Source: Istiophorus platypterus
Taxonomy: Eukaryota; Chordata; Actinopteri; Istiophoriformes; Istiophoridae
DNA length: 64,000 nt
Assembly: GCA_016859345.1 (NCBI GenBank)
Contig: CM029134.1
Span: forward strand, 16,543,560 to 16,607,559
Direction: 5' to 3'
Position numbers and translations under genes: made by a program. Shown in pieces: positions 1 through 11,772 of the stretch. The notes below the pieces were generated by a model. That model did not search any database and was not told the origin of the DNA. It saw only the letters and a list, made by a program, of their open reading frames with translations. The first letter of the stretch is position 1; each line of letters opens with the position of its first letter.

Positions 1-95
1 TTTCCCTGCTTTCAGCACCATTTCTGTCCTTTTCTATGCTTTTCTCTGAGATTCTTCCTCAATGTTGTGAATGTGTAACTGGCTCTTGCTGACAG

Positions 96-1020
96 GGTTG
101 TGATGAGACTAAAGTTCTGTCTGTGGAGGCAGGGCTTTCTTCTGCTCCAGCTCCTCCTCCTCCTCCTCCTCTTCCCTCCGGCCCTGAGGCCCCCTGTCCT
201 GTGGTACAGTATCACTGCCTCCTTTCTTTTTTTCTGATACTGCTGCTATTTTCTAGGCAAACACTTTTGTTTCCTTTTTCATTTCTCTCAAACTCTGTTA
301 TGCATGTGCCGTCAGTAACCGATCCACACTTCACGTAAGTCTACTTCATTGCAAAAGACAAGTGTTCACAGATAATAAACAGTATGTTTTTGCCTTTTGA
401 CCTTTTATGTATTCTCTTTGCTGAATTTGTATTATTTGCTGCTCAGCCTCCAGCTTTTTTTTTATTTCATAACAGCAGTTGGCTCATAAAGGGTTCAAGC
501 TTATGGCATACTTACAGTTATTGCTGATATTTAAATCAGCAGCCTGCAGAACTATAAAGTGTTTTTAAGCATGCATCACTTGACATTTCCTGGCTTTTTA
601 ACTTTCTGCTGGTGCTCTCCCCCTGCAGGGACAAGATGGGCTGCCTATACCAGGATGCTGGCACAAGGTGAGTGTTAAGAGTTGCCGTAAATTTTTAAAA
701 GAGCATATTGTGGACTAATGAAATTATTAGCTTTTGATTAAGAGTAAGCAGTAGGTACGATTTGAGAATAGCTAACAGTCAAAGCATTCACTGAAATTAT
801 TACTAGTGGATTGTCAGCATTAAATTAATTGCTTGAATCTGATCTGATACAGGGGCATTTTGTAAGTATATTACAGTGTGAGAGTTTGGAATTGAGAGGC
901 ATGAGTAACTGAAACTAGTATTTATTTCTTTTTGCTCAGTGTATTACAAAGGGTTTATGTTTGGATTTTGGTTTGATATACAATTAATAATCAGTCCTCA
1001 TTTTTCTTCTTTTGCAGTGA
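96..1020 (+). CDS. col23a1: C-terminal end of a transmembrane collagen, probably collagen XXIII alpha-1 (partial)
   Basis: Seen: three terminal exons, 96-203, 629-667 and a TGA stop at 1018-1020 directly after an acceptor. All junctions are phase 0, with donors GTACAG and GTGAGT. The joined peptide is a cysteine- and proline-rich non-collagenous tail: it opens with CDETKVLSVEAGL, has a run of prolines, then APCPV joined to GQDGLPIPGCWHK, then stop. Known: type II transmembrane collagens XIII, XXIII and XXV end in short cysteine-containing NC domains, and COL23A1 ends in a very similar DGLP..GCW motif. Context supports COL23A1, because in human it lies beside HNRNPAB and PHYKPL, also present here. 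The rest of the gene lies to the left of the window. Alternative: col13a1 or col25a1, which a protein alignment of the full gene would settle. Confidence 0.65.
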
Positions 1021-4000
1021 TAACTAACCTGCAGCATGGAATCTGTACATATTGATCTGGTATATATTGCAACTGAATACTACAACAAACAACCCGACCC
1101 CTTTTTATCCCTTTTTTTTATAAAAACGTTTATATAATATATTGAGATTTTTTTAATAAGGATGTTTTTGAGTCTACAGTATTATGAAAACGTTTTTTAA
1201 AGTAGAGATCCAGTGTTGTTGAGAATGTAGACGTGTTTTTGAAGAGAAGAAACTGAACTGGCATTGGGACTCTTACTTGGAAGGACAGTCCAGATGACAG
1301 TGTTGGAGTGGGAGAGTGCCTTACTAACAAAGTCTGACTTTCTGCCTGATTGCAATAATGAACACTGTTTGGGAATGACAGTGTGTGCACTCACCCAGTC
1401 TTGTGGATGGGATGGATGCCTGGATGGATGGACAGATCTCTTGGCAGATGGAGGAGTGTGGGTCAGTACTCTCTTCTCCTCTCTGTGTTTTCTAAAAGGA
1501 GGAGATGACGAGGCAGAAGCTCAAACGCAAGCGTCTCTCTCAGCCCTGAGGGCAGGAGGCAGAGCCTGGTGGAGAAAGGGACACGTTGAGAAACAGACAG
1601 CACGAGGGGCGGATTGGTCTTTATGAAGCAGAGAGAGCCATGTAACGCCTCGGTGTCACAGTGAACACTCACATCCTCCGTTATGGAAACTCTCCTGGAG
1701 GGGGCGACAGAGAACAATGCATTTCCACATTCACCTGGGAAGAGAGGACACAAATGTGGCTAATGATGTTATACAATAGCTTGATAAGTTGTTTGGGAGT
1801 CAATGATGTCACTGGCACATAAGGAAGGATTTACCGCACAGATACATTGAACATGTTATGGTGATCTCATGTGTGGCGGTATTGTAAAGGTTTTCACTAA
1901 TTAAATGCAAATTATTTACAATGCACAGCGTTGTTAAGCATCCTAACAGGTGTATTACCTGTGGTCCCTCTGTGCAAGATCAAGTGACAGTAGATTCATT
2001 TTCATTTGCATTAAGCAGTCTTTAATAGTCTTTCCATTTGAACAAGCCACTCAGAAAAGTCAGTAAGTCAACCTTTTTTTTATAGCCCGCGCTTGCGGCA
2101 GTGGTGACTTGTGTGTTTTTTTTTTCCGTTATATCCATATCTAATCCTGTCCAGTTACATTTTGCATTCCTGTGCATTGAAACGTTTTTGGAATATTTAG
2201 ATAGTAAAACTTCAAGAGCAGATCTGAAGGAACCATTCATAGTATTCATGTGAAATCAGTGTTTTGGTGTTTAAACCAGGGAGTTGATCAGCTCCAGCAT
2301 TAGACTGTTTCTGCTTTAGTTGCCTTAACAAGTGATTGCCAATCAAATTTTTTTCTTAATAATTTTCAGTGTGATTGATAATTATATTTTAATCACAGAT
2401 GAAGACATGCTTAATTACTGTTTTACTGATGTAAGTTCTTGCTGCTGACTTAAATGTGTGTTGTTTAATTGATATTTTTGAACCAATATTAGTCATTTGG
2501 ACTGAAGGACTAACCGACTTAAGTATGAAAATTGAAAAAAATGTATACACAATCATTGATTTTCTTTTGTTTTTGGGAATTATTCATTTCAGTTCAGTAA
2601 TACACCATAGCACAGTGGTTTATAACTGCCAAGTATAATGCATTTTTTGTGTTTGTTTTCTTTCAACAAGTTTCAGTCTTTGTAATACACTTTTCTCAGA
2701 TGGAATAATTTTGGTGCTTAAATACTTTTAAGACCTCTTATATACCTGTTTAAAGCTATACTCTTCATACACATGCAAACTATGGTTGGAAAAGCCACAC
2801 ATATGTACACAGACACACATGCATCATAGCTACACATATACAGGACAGATTACTTGGAATCATTATTTGGTTCTGTTTACAAGTGTAGAAATACAATTAG
2901 TTTGATGGGAAATAGTATGACATTTTCTTAGTGGACATCTGTATATTCTATGTTGATATTAGTTGCACTTTTTGATACAGTATGAATAATGTTAAGCAGT
3001 CATGTTTTTTTCAGGCAGCATGTGTGTTCAGGTTTATCGCTAGTCATGATTGACTAGCAGTCATTTACCGCATTTTTATTGTTAGCCTGAGTCTGAACAA
3101 TCACACTATTTTATTGGTTGATTATCTTCAGTCACCATCTACATGTAGGCTGCTAAACATTTTTAATTCCATTTTTTGTCCACAAACACTGCAATATATG
3201 CAAATTTCAAACAGTGGCTTTAAGTAACATTCATGTCGTTTGAAATGTTTTTTTTGTTCTAAGTATGATTTTGGAGGGGATCTTCGAATTAATAAGATGA
3301 ACACAAACAGATAAGTGATGTGTGAAAAATAGAAAATGTAATTTTCTATTCCAATGAGGTAAAAAAAATTCAAGGGCAATTTAGTAGAAGGATTACAGTG
3401 TTGGTTAGTATTAGAAAACACAGTACATTGCTAATACTGACTTCTTGTCTTTAAAAAAAAAAATCCACTTGCTTACGTGCAAACTGGCTCCCGTTATGTC
3501 GCAATAGACATGATGGAGGCCACATTTCCCTGCAGCAGTGGTTCCTATTTAGATCTGAAATGACAATTTGCAAAATCTCTGATCAGTTTTTAATTTTTGC
3601 AAAGATCCCTTTACATTATATCTGCAATACGCAAACTGGGGTAAACTTGATGTCCTTTTCTTGCTTCAGAAGGGTTTTGAAGAAAGATCAGTGCATCATA
3701 TATTAAACCTTTACAGTACACCTTGTTTATGAAGTTAAGGTATTTCAGAAATGTTTTCTATGAAACAAAACTCTCTGAATAAGATGAATATCATTAAGCT
3801 AAGAGAGAAGAGCGGATTGGCATTATTTTACTGGAAGCTGATAGTTATCTGTCACTTAACATTATCATGTGTGTTTATTTCTTTTGCAGATTCTATCAGT
3901 TTCAGTTTTAAGGCTTAATGAAGTCAATAAATGGTACACTATCTGAATACAGTTTTATGTTTTGATGAATCCTATATCACAGTATTAGCTTGACTTTGTG

Positions 4001-4115
4001 AGAATGTTTTTTGGTTGTGTATTTGGTTGTAAATGAATTAAGCTATTTTTGTAATTACTTGTCTAAATATGTATAACTTGAAATCTGGTTAACTAAATAT
4101 ATAGACTGAAATAAA
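1021..4115 (+). other. col23a1: 3' UTR of the collagen gene
   Basis: About 3 kb of AT-rich sequence follows the TGA with no further convincing exon. Candidate polyadenylation signals AATAAA stand at 3926-3931, 4110-4115 and 4260-4265, so the transcript most likely ends near 3950-4290. Which signal is used cannot be told from sequence. Confidence 0.5.
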
Positions 4116-4119
4116 CTAT

Positions 4120-6440
4120 GGTTTATGGTTTATTGTCCTTTAAATCATATGTAATCATGTAGAATTATTTTGTTTCACTCATTTATTATTAATATAATAT
4201 CAAGTCAGTCTTTAATTATTATGAGATGTTCTACCAACCCTACCCCATACTGCATGCTCAATAAAATACTCTGACCTAACATTTGCAATTATAGGCATGC
4301 AATTATTTAAAAGTAGCGTCAAGGATCAAGTGTAACATTATTATCCAAAGATAGAAATTGATGTGGTCAGGTACATAAAAATAGTGAGAAACTGTACAAA
4401 TAAACACAAAGTATAAAAATAGATACAAATCATGAAAAAGATTGATAATACCAGACTATTGTCCTGTGAGTTAGATATACACGTCCTTTAAAATATTAAA
4501 ATTATCAGAGGTCCACATACCATAGTGGAAGGAACTTCAGTACATGTCCTGTACTATATGTGGGAAACATGTTAGAGGGGATAGTAATTTCCTTACTTGC
4601 CAAGTCTCTCGCAAGGCTGAAAGCAGTCAGTTTTATAATTGACAGTGTGAGAGGGCAAAAAGAAGATCATTCACTAGGCTGCTTCCAGACAGTGTCCCTA
4701 CATGATCTCTAACGTTTGACAACCGCTTTGAATTAAATGCTAACGTCAGCATATTCACATGCCACTGTTTACCAGGTTCAACAACTTTGTTTGAATGCTA
4801 GCTCGCTGACATTTGCTAAATAGCACTAAACACAAAGTACAGCTGAGTCTGACAAGTCATTAGTATTGCAGGTAGGATTTTTGAGCTAAAAACAATGTGT
4901 TGGATAGATTAAAATTTCAACCTGATGATGATGCTATTGGAAAAGTCAGGGATCCCTGAAGTCAGTAGACTTCATCCTCTGAGGACCATTAATGTCTGTA
5001 TAAAATTTCACACCACATCCTCCTCTAGTTGTTTAGATATTTCAACCTATACCAAAGCGGTGAACTGACCAATCGCCCTTCATGAGGCTACGCTGCTGGC
5101 ACAGTTAATAAATGCATTCAGAAATAACCAATGCTACTTTTAAACAAATACACAACAGAGAGTTTATCTTATTTTCAGAGATCAATCTCTACCACCTCAA
5201 GGTTACTGCTGACCTTTGTCCTCCCTTTGGAAAGCTCTAAATCAAATGAGCATTTAATTCCTCCAAATTAATGCCACACAACAGAATATAATGCAGACAG
5301 AAAGTTTCCCATCTACTAGGTGTGTTTCCAGTGAGGCTACAGAACAAAATCATTACTTTAGACCATTTGACTCAAATATGTCTAATATATCTGGTTGCCC
5401 AATTGTTTGCAGTTGATCCATGTCATGGGAAAGATTGGAACACAGGGAAGCAACATTTACATCTGCTTGAATTGTTTACAGCAACTCTAAATGTCCTGTT
5501 TTGAATTTAAGCAAATGCTAGTTTCAACAAATGCCCTTATATTGATGGTTCAGTGTATTTACTTTGAAATTGGCGCAGAATTTTTTATTATCATTGACCA
5601 CCATGGAATTGTAATTGATCTAAATTGCATACATCGTAACTACATTTAAACTTGAAGGTTTCTTTTCTCTAAAATAGTTAAAATGAAATGCTATCGTGAA
5701 TTGAATGCATGAATTGCTTGCATCATGGTACAGATTTCAAAGACACTGACTCTGAATGGAGACAGCGTACACTGATCAAACTCTTTATTTGTTCTAATAA
5801 ATGTGTTCAAGTGCAAAAATAGACAGCCAGGGTCACCTATCACAAAGAAAGACAAAATGTCCTTGTACCAACGTACATCAAAATATCTTATTTGATTTGC
5901 TTTCTAACTCTGTCTCATGATAAAATGTTAAGTAACCATACAGAATGTCTTCGATGCAAAACAGAACACAGATTGTTTGTTTTTCTTATCCACTTATACG
6001 GCATCACAAGAATATTCAATATTAACTCTAAAACTCTCCAATACTTGTTTTACCCGATATGTTAAGTGCAAAATCCTAAAGGAAACTTATTTTCCTTACT
6101 ACCGATGCGACATTTATCACCAGTAAACCGTATTTTGTGCCAGTTAAGTTCTCCATAAAGGAAAGTCCAGAAAAAGACATCTTCCAGAGGGGAAGCGTCA
6201 CTTCTCCTATGGTATTTATGATGTTTTTGTTTGGGCATTTATTCCTCTTAACATTAACTCCTCCCGTAAATATGCTTCCCACAGACGGATTAGTGAACCT
6301 AAGACAAACTATTGCTTATTCTTTGCAGCGTAAGTGAGCAGTAGATTCGTGTTTAACGCGGACGCGCACTGAAAACCCGCAGACTATCAGGTCTACATCT
6401 CCCAGAGTCCTCCGCGGCCGCTCACCTCCTCTTAGCTATT
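4120..6440. other. Intergenic interval between the collagen gene and rack1
   Basis: AT-rich sequence without a supportable gene. It holds one copy of a dispersed repeat (about 4735-5060) and then grades into the GC-richer rack1 promoter from about 6340. Small open frames at 5322-5504 and 6076-6337 have no splice context or recognisable motif. Confidence 0.5.
4735..5060. repeat. Dispersed teleost repeat, copy 1
   Basis: This stretch shares phrases with 47040-47730: TGCTAAC-type words, then AGTACAGATGAGGCTGA-like text (here AAGTACAGCTGAGTCTGA), then an AATGTCTGTA...AAATTTCA segment. I recognise the pattern as a common non-autonomous interspersed repeat of percomorph fishes but cannot give its family name. 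Ends are approximate. Confidence 0.55.
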
Positions 6441-6455
6441 GCATCCGGGTCCGAG

Positions 6456-6470
6456 CTTCCTTTTCCTCTG
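6456..6470 (+). promoter_or_regulatory. rack1: Probable 5' terminal oligopyrimidine (TOP) start of rack1
   Basis: CTTCCTTTTCCTCTG lies about 100 nt upstream of the rack1 ATG. RACK1 is a known TOP mRNA whose translation follows growth signals like ribosomal proteins. The exact cap site is inferred; there is no TATA box just upstream. Confidence 0.5.
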
Positions 6471-6559
6471 TGCCTAGATGCGATGAGGACCTAGGTTTCC
6501 CCGGACCTCAGAAAAATCCGAATCCATCCTAGTAAAAGGCACCGCCGAACCTCGCCAAA

Positions 6560-9500
6560 ATGACCGAGCAGATGACAGTGAGGGGGACCCTGAAGGGGCA
6601 CAGTGGATGGGTCACCCAGATCGCCACTACGCCCCAGTATCCCGACATGATTCTGTCGGCGTCCCGAGGTGAGGCTCCTTTTCCCCCCGCCGGCTCGGCC
6701 AACATGGCTCGGATAGCACTAGCCAGCCCGCTGCGTTGCCGCCGTAACGTAAGACGAACGAAGATACCGATATGAGGGGCGCCTGAAAGTTGTATAACCG
6801 GCCACAAGGACACGTAGCGGGTGTTGTACGGTTTTTAACAAAAGATAACTGTGCGCTAGAATCGGTGAGAGGCGCCGGTTAGCCGAGCTAGCTAACACTA
6901 GCAGTCGTCATCTAGATTCCGCCTTGGATATACGTATCTTTGACACGTGTAATAACATGCAGGTGTAACTTCAGGCGTGATAACAAACGCCGGTTTAAGT
7001 GTAGTTACATGCATAACTCTGGACCCACTGGCCCCACTCTTCAGTAGATTGAGCCTCTTGACCGTTCATTATATGTTTGACAGCTTTCCTTGGAAATGCA
7101 CTCGCCCAGTGCTAAACACTACATGCTAATGCTCAAGATATTAGCTTTTTCAGTGGCTGGGAATATAATCATTGGTCTGATTTCCTTTAAACGTGTCTTT
7201 GTTTAATTTGCAGACAAGTCTATCATCATGTGGAAGCTGACCCGCGATGAAACCAACTACGGCATCCCCCAGCGCTCCTTGAAGGGCCACTCTCATTTCG
7301 TAAGTGATGTTGTCATCTCCTCAGATGGACAGTTTGCCCTGTCCGGCGCCTGGGACGGGACCCTCCGCCTGTGGGATCTCACCAGGTAAGTACCGGGAGT
7401 CAACATCTTTTAGTAATTAAAAGATACTGGTACAGTCAAGTGTAAAACTGATTACTCCTACAGGGTTAGGGTAGATGATTAGTATGTGTTCATGCTGAAC
7501 ACCGACAGGGCAACAGGTAAGAGTATGAGCAGGAAAATACTTTCTAGCCAGATCTGGTGTAGCTTGGGCACACGGTTCATAATTGATGCCAAAATGAGTC
7601 ATAAATGGCTGTCTTATATCAATTAATTGATCTCTACATCAGGTCTGCATGAAGTGCTTCTCATTATATTAATAGGTCAGATCTGAGACAAACCCAGTCT
7701 AATTTGTGTAGCCAGTTACATTGTTGAACTAGCAGCAGTTTAATGGATATTATATACTGAGCACCTTGATTAAATATGACCTGTATCGGGGTTGCCTGAA
7801 TAGTACACCACATATCAATAATTTCTCCCCGAATGCTGTTACAAATCAGTGTCTTTGATCAAAAAACGTGATTATTGGGTTATTTCTGGTTCATTTTGGG
7901 ACTAATAATCGAATGCCAGGGAGGTATACTGATATTACCTGCTGCTATTGACAATATGTTAACAGTCAATACCCAATGCTGAGAACAAACAATGCACTGA
8001 ACAAATTGAGTGTGCTCTACCCACTCTGCCTAATCATGCACCACAGGCAGAATGACAAAAACCCATGGAAGTCACACGTCTGATTTTTCAGATTGCTGAA
8101 AAAAATGACAAGCACAGATGATTTGTAATACTTGTTTATCCCTAGTGGAAATTTAAAATGACACAATAGATCACAATTCAATAAGTCACATTACAGTGTC
8201 ATAGTATTATTTGAACTAAATGTTTTAGTAGGAGGCAGTAATGGACCTCAAGCTTTTTTCTTTTATTTTTTTTTTTCTCCCCAGCTATGCAAAACCTTAA
8301 ATGACCAGTGTGTGCTGTAAATATTGTTGCTAGTAGATGGTTAAAAATCATGGTCACTCATTTTTATGCAGCCATAAGCAGAAAATTGGTTGAGTACAAG
8401 TTCTCATGAATCTTGTTTGTAGCTGTTGGCCTAGTTCTTAGAGTAATCAATGCAGCAATATTGGACATTCTTGTGCCAATAACACAGGAGACTTTTACTT
8501 GCATTTTACTCACATTTTACTTGTGGTTAGACATCTTCTCAAAAGTTTGTGATGTTCCCCCAGTGGCGCCACCACCCGCCAATTTGTTGGACACACTAAG
8601 GATGTTTTGAGTGTGGCCTTTTCTGCTGATAACCGCCAGATTGTGTCTGGCTCCCGAGACAAGACCATCAAGCTATGGAACACTCTTGGAGTCTGCAAGT
8701 ACACCATCCAGGTGAGCTGCCAACTCATGTTGCAGTCTCTCACAATTAGTCCTTCTGTGGAATTGGTTAGTGGTTTTTAAGAACTAGGCTATAACCTTGC
8801 ACCACTAGAAAGGAGAAGTTTAAACTTGGCTATCCTAGTAAAAATAAATAAAATTATCTTTGTAGTTTTGTCAATTTCAGTTGAAATTGATTTCAAAAGG
8901 AAATGTGTTGCTCAACCAGACTTGCTGCAAAACAAACATTTGATTTGTAGACATTCATGTTTTTTCCACCTTGCTTAATTGATCAGAAAGATGGTAATGA
9001 TTTCATCTGGCAGAAGAGAAACCACTAAGATTGGGTAACCATAGAATCTTTCATTGTTCCTCTTCAATTTGCAGGATGAGGGCCATTCTGAGTGGGTGTC
9101 CTGCGTGCGCTTCTCCCCCAACAGCAGCAACCCCATCATTGTCTCATGCGGCTGGGACAAGATGGTCAAAGTATGTTGTTACGTTTTTGTTTTTTTTTTC
9201 TGTTTTTTTTTTTTAAAACTCCCTTTTGCCTTTCAATTCTTTCTTGATACTGTGACTTATAAAGAGAGCTTGAATGAAATGAAATCCTAAGTAACTGTTT
9301 GCCCAATGATTTGAAAACTGGCATGTATTACCTGACCTCCTCACAGATGAAAATATTTAAGTTGATGAGGGCATAACCCAGAAAGCTCTATGTGATGGTG
9401 TATATTGTTCATAGGAGTGATGTAGTCTTCCTCTTCTGTGCTCTAAGGTGTGGAACCTGGCTAACTGCAAACTGAAGACCAACCACATTGGTCACACTGG

Positions 9501-11049
9501 CTTCCTGAACACAGTGACCGTCTCTCCTGATGGCTCCTTGTGTGCATCTGGTGGAAAGGTGTGATACAATTTTTATTATTATTGTAGCTTTTCACGTGTT
9601 TTGATCTTTCCAAACTCATTTGCAACTCAAAACACAAGCTTGAAGGTTTCAGTGGTTATAGTAGCTTGAGGTTTCGCGTTAATTTTTTTTTTTTTTTTTT
9701 TTTTTGCTATTGCTACATATCCAGCATTAGCATTAAAAGCTGTTTACTTCACAATCTAGAATAAACATTCCAAGTTAAGCATTAAACTTGATTCGTTTAT
9801 TTGCCAAGTGCTGTCTCCAGCGATGGAAAGAGTTTCAAAAATAAACTCCTGATTTGCTTCCATTTCTGTCACATCTGTTCTTCTATTGAAAGCCAATGTG
9901 CTAACCAGTGAGCCCAGGCTCAGCGAGTCCCTCGGGCCAACATGGGGAAATAAAGAAGTAGTGCTGCCCAATAGACGTATTCTAACCTCTTGTAAACACA
10001 GGCTGACAGAACCACCACCTCTAGTAAAAAACCTTGTTTGGCAACAGAGAAAACTTGCATATCTCATCTTTTAACAGTGATGATAAATAGCCTCCTTTCT
10101 GAGACGTACCTGCCATTGTGGGTGTGGAAAATATCTCGTTTTAGGTGACAAACGCCTAGTCATTAACTGTCCAGAATCATGTAAATGTCCTAAAAAATTG
10201 GCTATAATATAGCTTATGAATATTTTTATTGAAGTATTCTTTCTCTCTCTCCCTTCAGGACGGCCAGGCCATGCTGTGGGACCTGAATGAGGGCAAGCAC
10301 CTCTACACCCTGGACAGTGGTGACACCATCAATGCCCTCTGCTTCAGCCCCAACCGCTACTGGCTGTGCGCCGCCACTGGCCCCAGCATCAAGATCTGGG
10401 TAAAAGACTTCATCCTTTATACCTCATGACCATAATATGGGTGCATTAGGTAATGATGTAAAGGGCAGTGATGAGACTTAAAATGCCAACTGTATTCTTT
10501 GATGATAAAGAGGCTGTTTCTGAGCTCTAATATTGACCAGTTTTTTCGTGTAATTTCGGATACATTAACTTGCTGCATTGATCCTTTGCGCCCCTTGTGC
10601 GGTTACTGATTTCTTCTGTTTTTGTTTTTTCCCCTTGGTGTAGGATCTTGAGGGCAAGATCATTGTGGATGAGCTGAGACAGGAAGTGATCAGCACAAAC
10701 AGCAAGGCTGAACCCCCACAGTGTACTTCCCTGGCATGGTCTGCTGATGGACAGGTAAAAACACACTCGACTCTAGAGGACCTTTCAGTACAGATTGCTG
10801 GCTTAGGAGGTGGATTTAGTGTTTTACCCCAGTGATTATACCCATTCACTTTTAACTCTGATGTCCACTGGTGACAGTCCTGCAAATATGAGGGGCAAGA
10901 GAAACACAATTTTTTGAATGTTGGACTATAAAATGACAGAATTTTAAAATAGTTAACTTCTATCCCTGTTCATTTTTTTACAGACCCTGTTTGCTGGCTA
11001 CACTGACAACCTGATCAGAGTGTGGCAGGTCACCATTGGAACTCGATAA
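6560..11049 (+). CDS. rack1: Receptor for activated C kinase 1 (40S ribosomal WD40 scaffold)
   Basis: Eight coding exons: 6560-6668, 7214-7385, 8564-8711, 9075-9170, 9448-9558, 10259-10399, 10644-10754, 10984-11049. They join in frame to 954 nt, 317 aa, the exact length of vertebrate RACK1. It is a seven-bladed WD40 propeller; blade-ending motifs include SIIMWKL, LRLWDL, IKLWNTL, VWNLANC, MLWDL, IKIW and IRVWQV. Arg36-Asp37-Lys38, needed for 40S binding in other eukaryotes, are present. RACK1 sits on the head of the 40S subunit near the mRNA exit, recruits PKC and other signalling proteins, and acts in ribosome quality control. The start was chosen because MTEQMTVRGTLKGH matches the family and the context CAAAATG is good. 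Poly(A) signal AATAAA at 11074-11079. Two introns carry snoRNAs. Formerly called gnb2l1. Confidence 0.98.
10464..10527 (+). ncRNA. snord95: Box C/D snoRNA SNORD95 in a rack1 intron
   Basis: It lies in the intron between 10399 and 10644. C box GTGATGA is at 10468-10474, a C'-like TGATGAT at 10500-10506, and D box CTGA at 10520-10523, flanked by a short terminal stem (GGGC with GCTC). The 3' half AGAGGCTGTTTCTGAGC is nearly what I recall of human SNORD95, also hosted by RACK1, and ATGCCA before the D' region is shared as well. The family guides 2'-O-methylation of 28S rRNA. Confidence 0.8.
10826..10896 (+). ncRNA. snord96: Divergent box C/D snoRNA, probable SNORD96
   Basis: It lies in the last rack1 intron (10755-10983). 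A CCCC/GGGG terminal stem (10827-10830 with 10892-10895) brackets a degenerate C box GTGATTA (10832-10838), an internal CTGA (10858-10861) that could be D', and a degenerate D box ATGA (10888-10891). Just before the D box is GTCCTGCAA, complementary to the conserved 5.8S rRNA segment TTGCAGGAC. The cytosine five bases upstream of the D box faces the same 5.8S G that human SNORD96A targets. The host gene matches human too. The boxes are not canonical, so this is inference. Confidence 0.55.
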
Positions 11050-11073
11050 GAACTTTTCATCAAAGAAACTTTG

Positions 11074-11079
11074 AATAAA
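11074..11079 (+). terminator. rack1: rack1 polyadenylation signal
   Basis: AATAAA lies 25 nt after the stop codon, giving a very short 3' UTR as is usual for TOP mRNAs. A T- and GT-rich stretch follows. Confidence 0.8.
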
Positions 11080-11591
11080 AGACTGTTTGAAAAGAACATG
11101 TGTTCTCTTGGTTTTAACACTGTATGATATAAATGATTATAATACCATAACAGTATTATTATTTGAATGTTCATTGCCGGTAGAACTTTTGCATTGTTAT
11201 GCAATTTGTATTAAATTTTAAAAAAGGTTAATTCCAAAGTTCAAGGAAATAATTAAACAAAATTATCTTAAACAGGTTAAATAAACTCTTTAAGACCTTT
11301 TATTTAAGAGTTCAAGTTAGATTTGATGATCATTTTCAGTTGCCTTTTGCTTCAACGATGTCTTGAGTTCAGTTTAGAGAATGTTACCTCATATTTTTGA
11401 TTAAAAAAATCTTGAAATAAAACGTACTGAAAACTGACATGAGGGTGAAGACCGTAGGATTTCAGAACGGGGGGTAATTATGCGTTAATTAGCTTATTTC
11501 TTGAGTTGATGTACTTAAGTCCGCCATTTATTTTTATTTTTTTTTGCGTTATATGGGTTTGTCCCGCCTCGCTCGCCGTAGGCGGGTTATC

Positions 11592-11604
11592 GTAACCTAG
11601 CAAC
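11592..11604 (+). promoter_or_regulatory. nme5: X-box (RFX binding site) in the nme5 promoter
   Basis: GTAACCTAGCAAC fits the ciliary X-box consensus GTNRCC-N(1-3)-RGYAAC exactly, with a one-base spacer. It lies about 170 nt upstream of the nme5 ATG, the normal distance for RFX-controlled cilia genes. NME5 is a sperm-flagellum and motile-cilium protein, so the site makes biological sense. Confidence 0.75.
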
Positions 11605-11772
11605 TCCCAACATAGACATCCAGGCCGTGGGGCTGTGGTTCAAAGGAACGACCGGTCCTCTGCAGATCTTTTTACATTTTAATTTTCTTTTCGTTTTGAC
11701 AAGTTACTTCGCCAGCTTCGTATGCGTCATTATATTTAACGCGCTGCTTTCGTGGCTAGTGTGAAGGAGAAG

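Noticed and set aside
10078..10105. GTGATGA followed by CTGA in rack1 intron 5, as a third snoRNA
   Set aside because: The boxes are only about 18 nt apart, and no second D box or closing stem was found at a normal distance.
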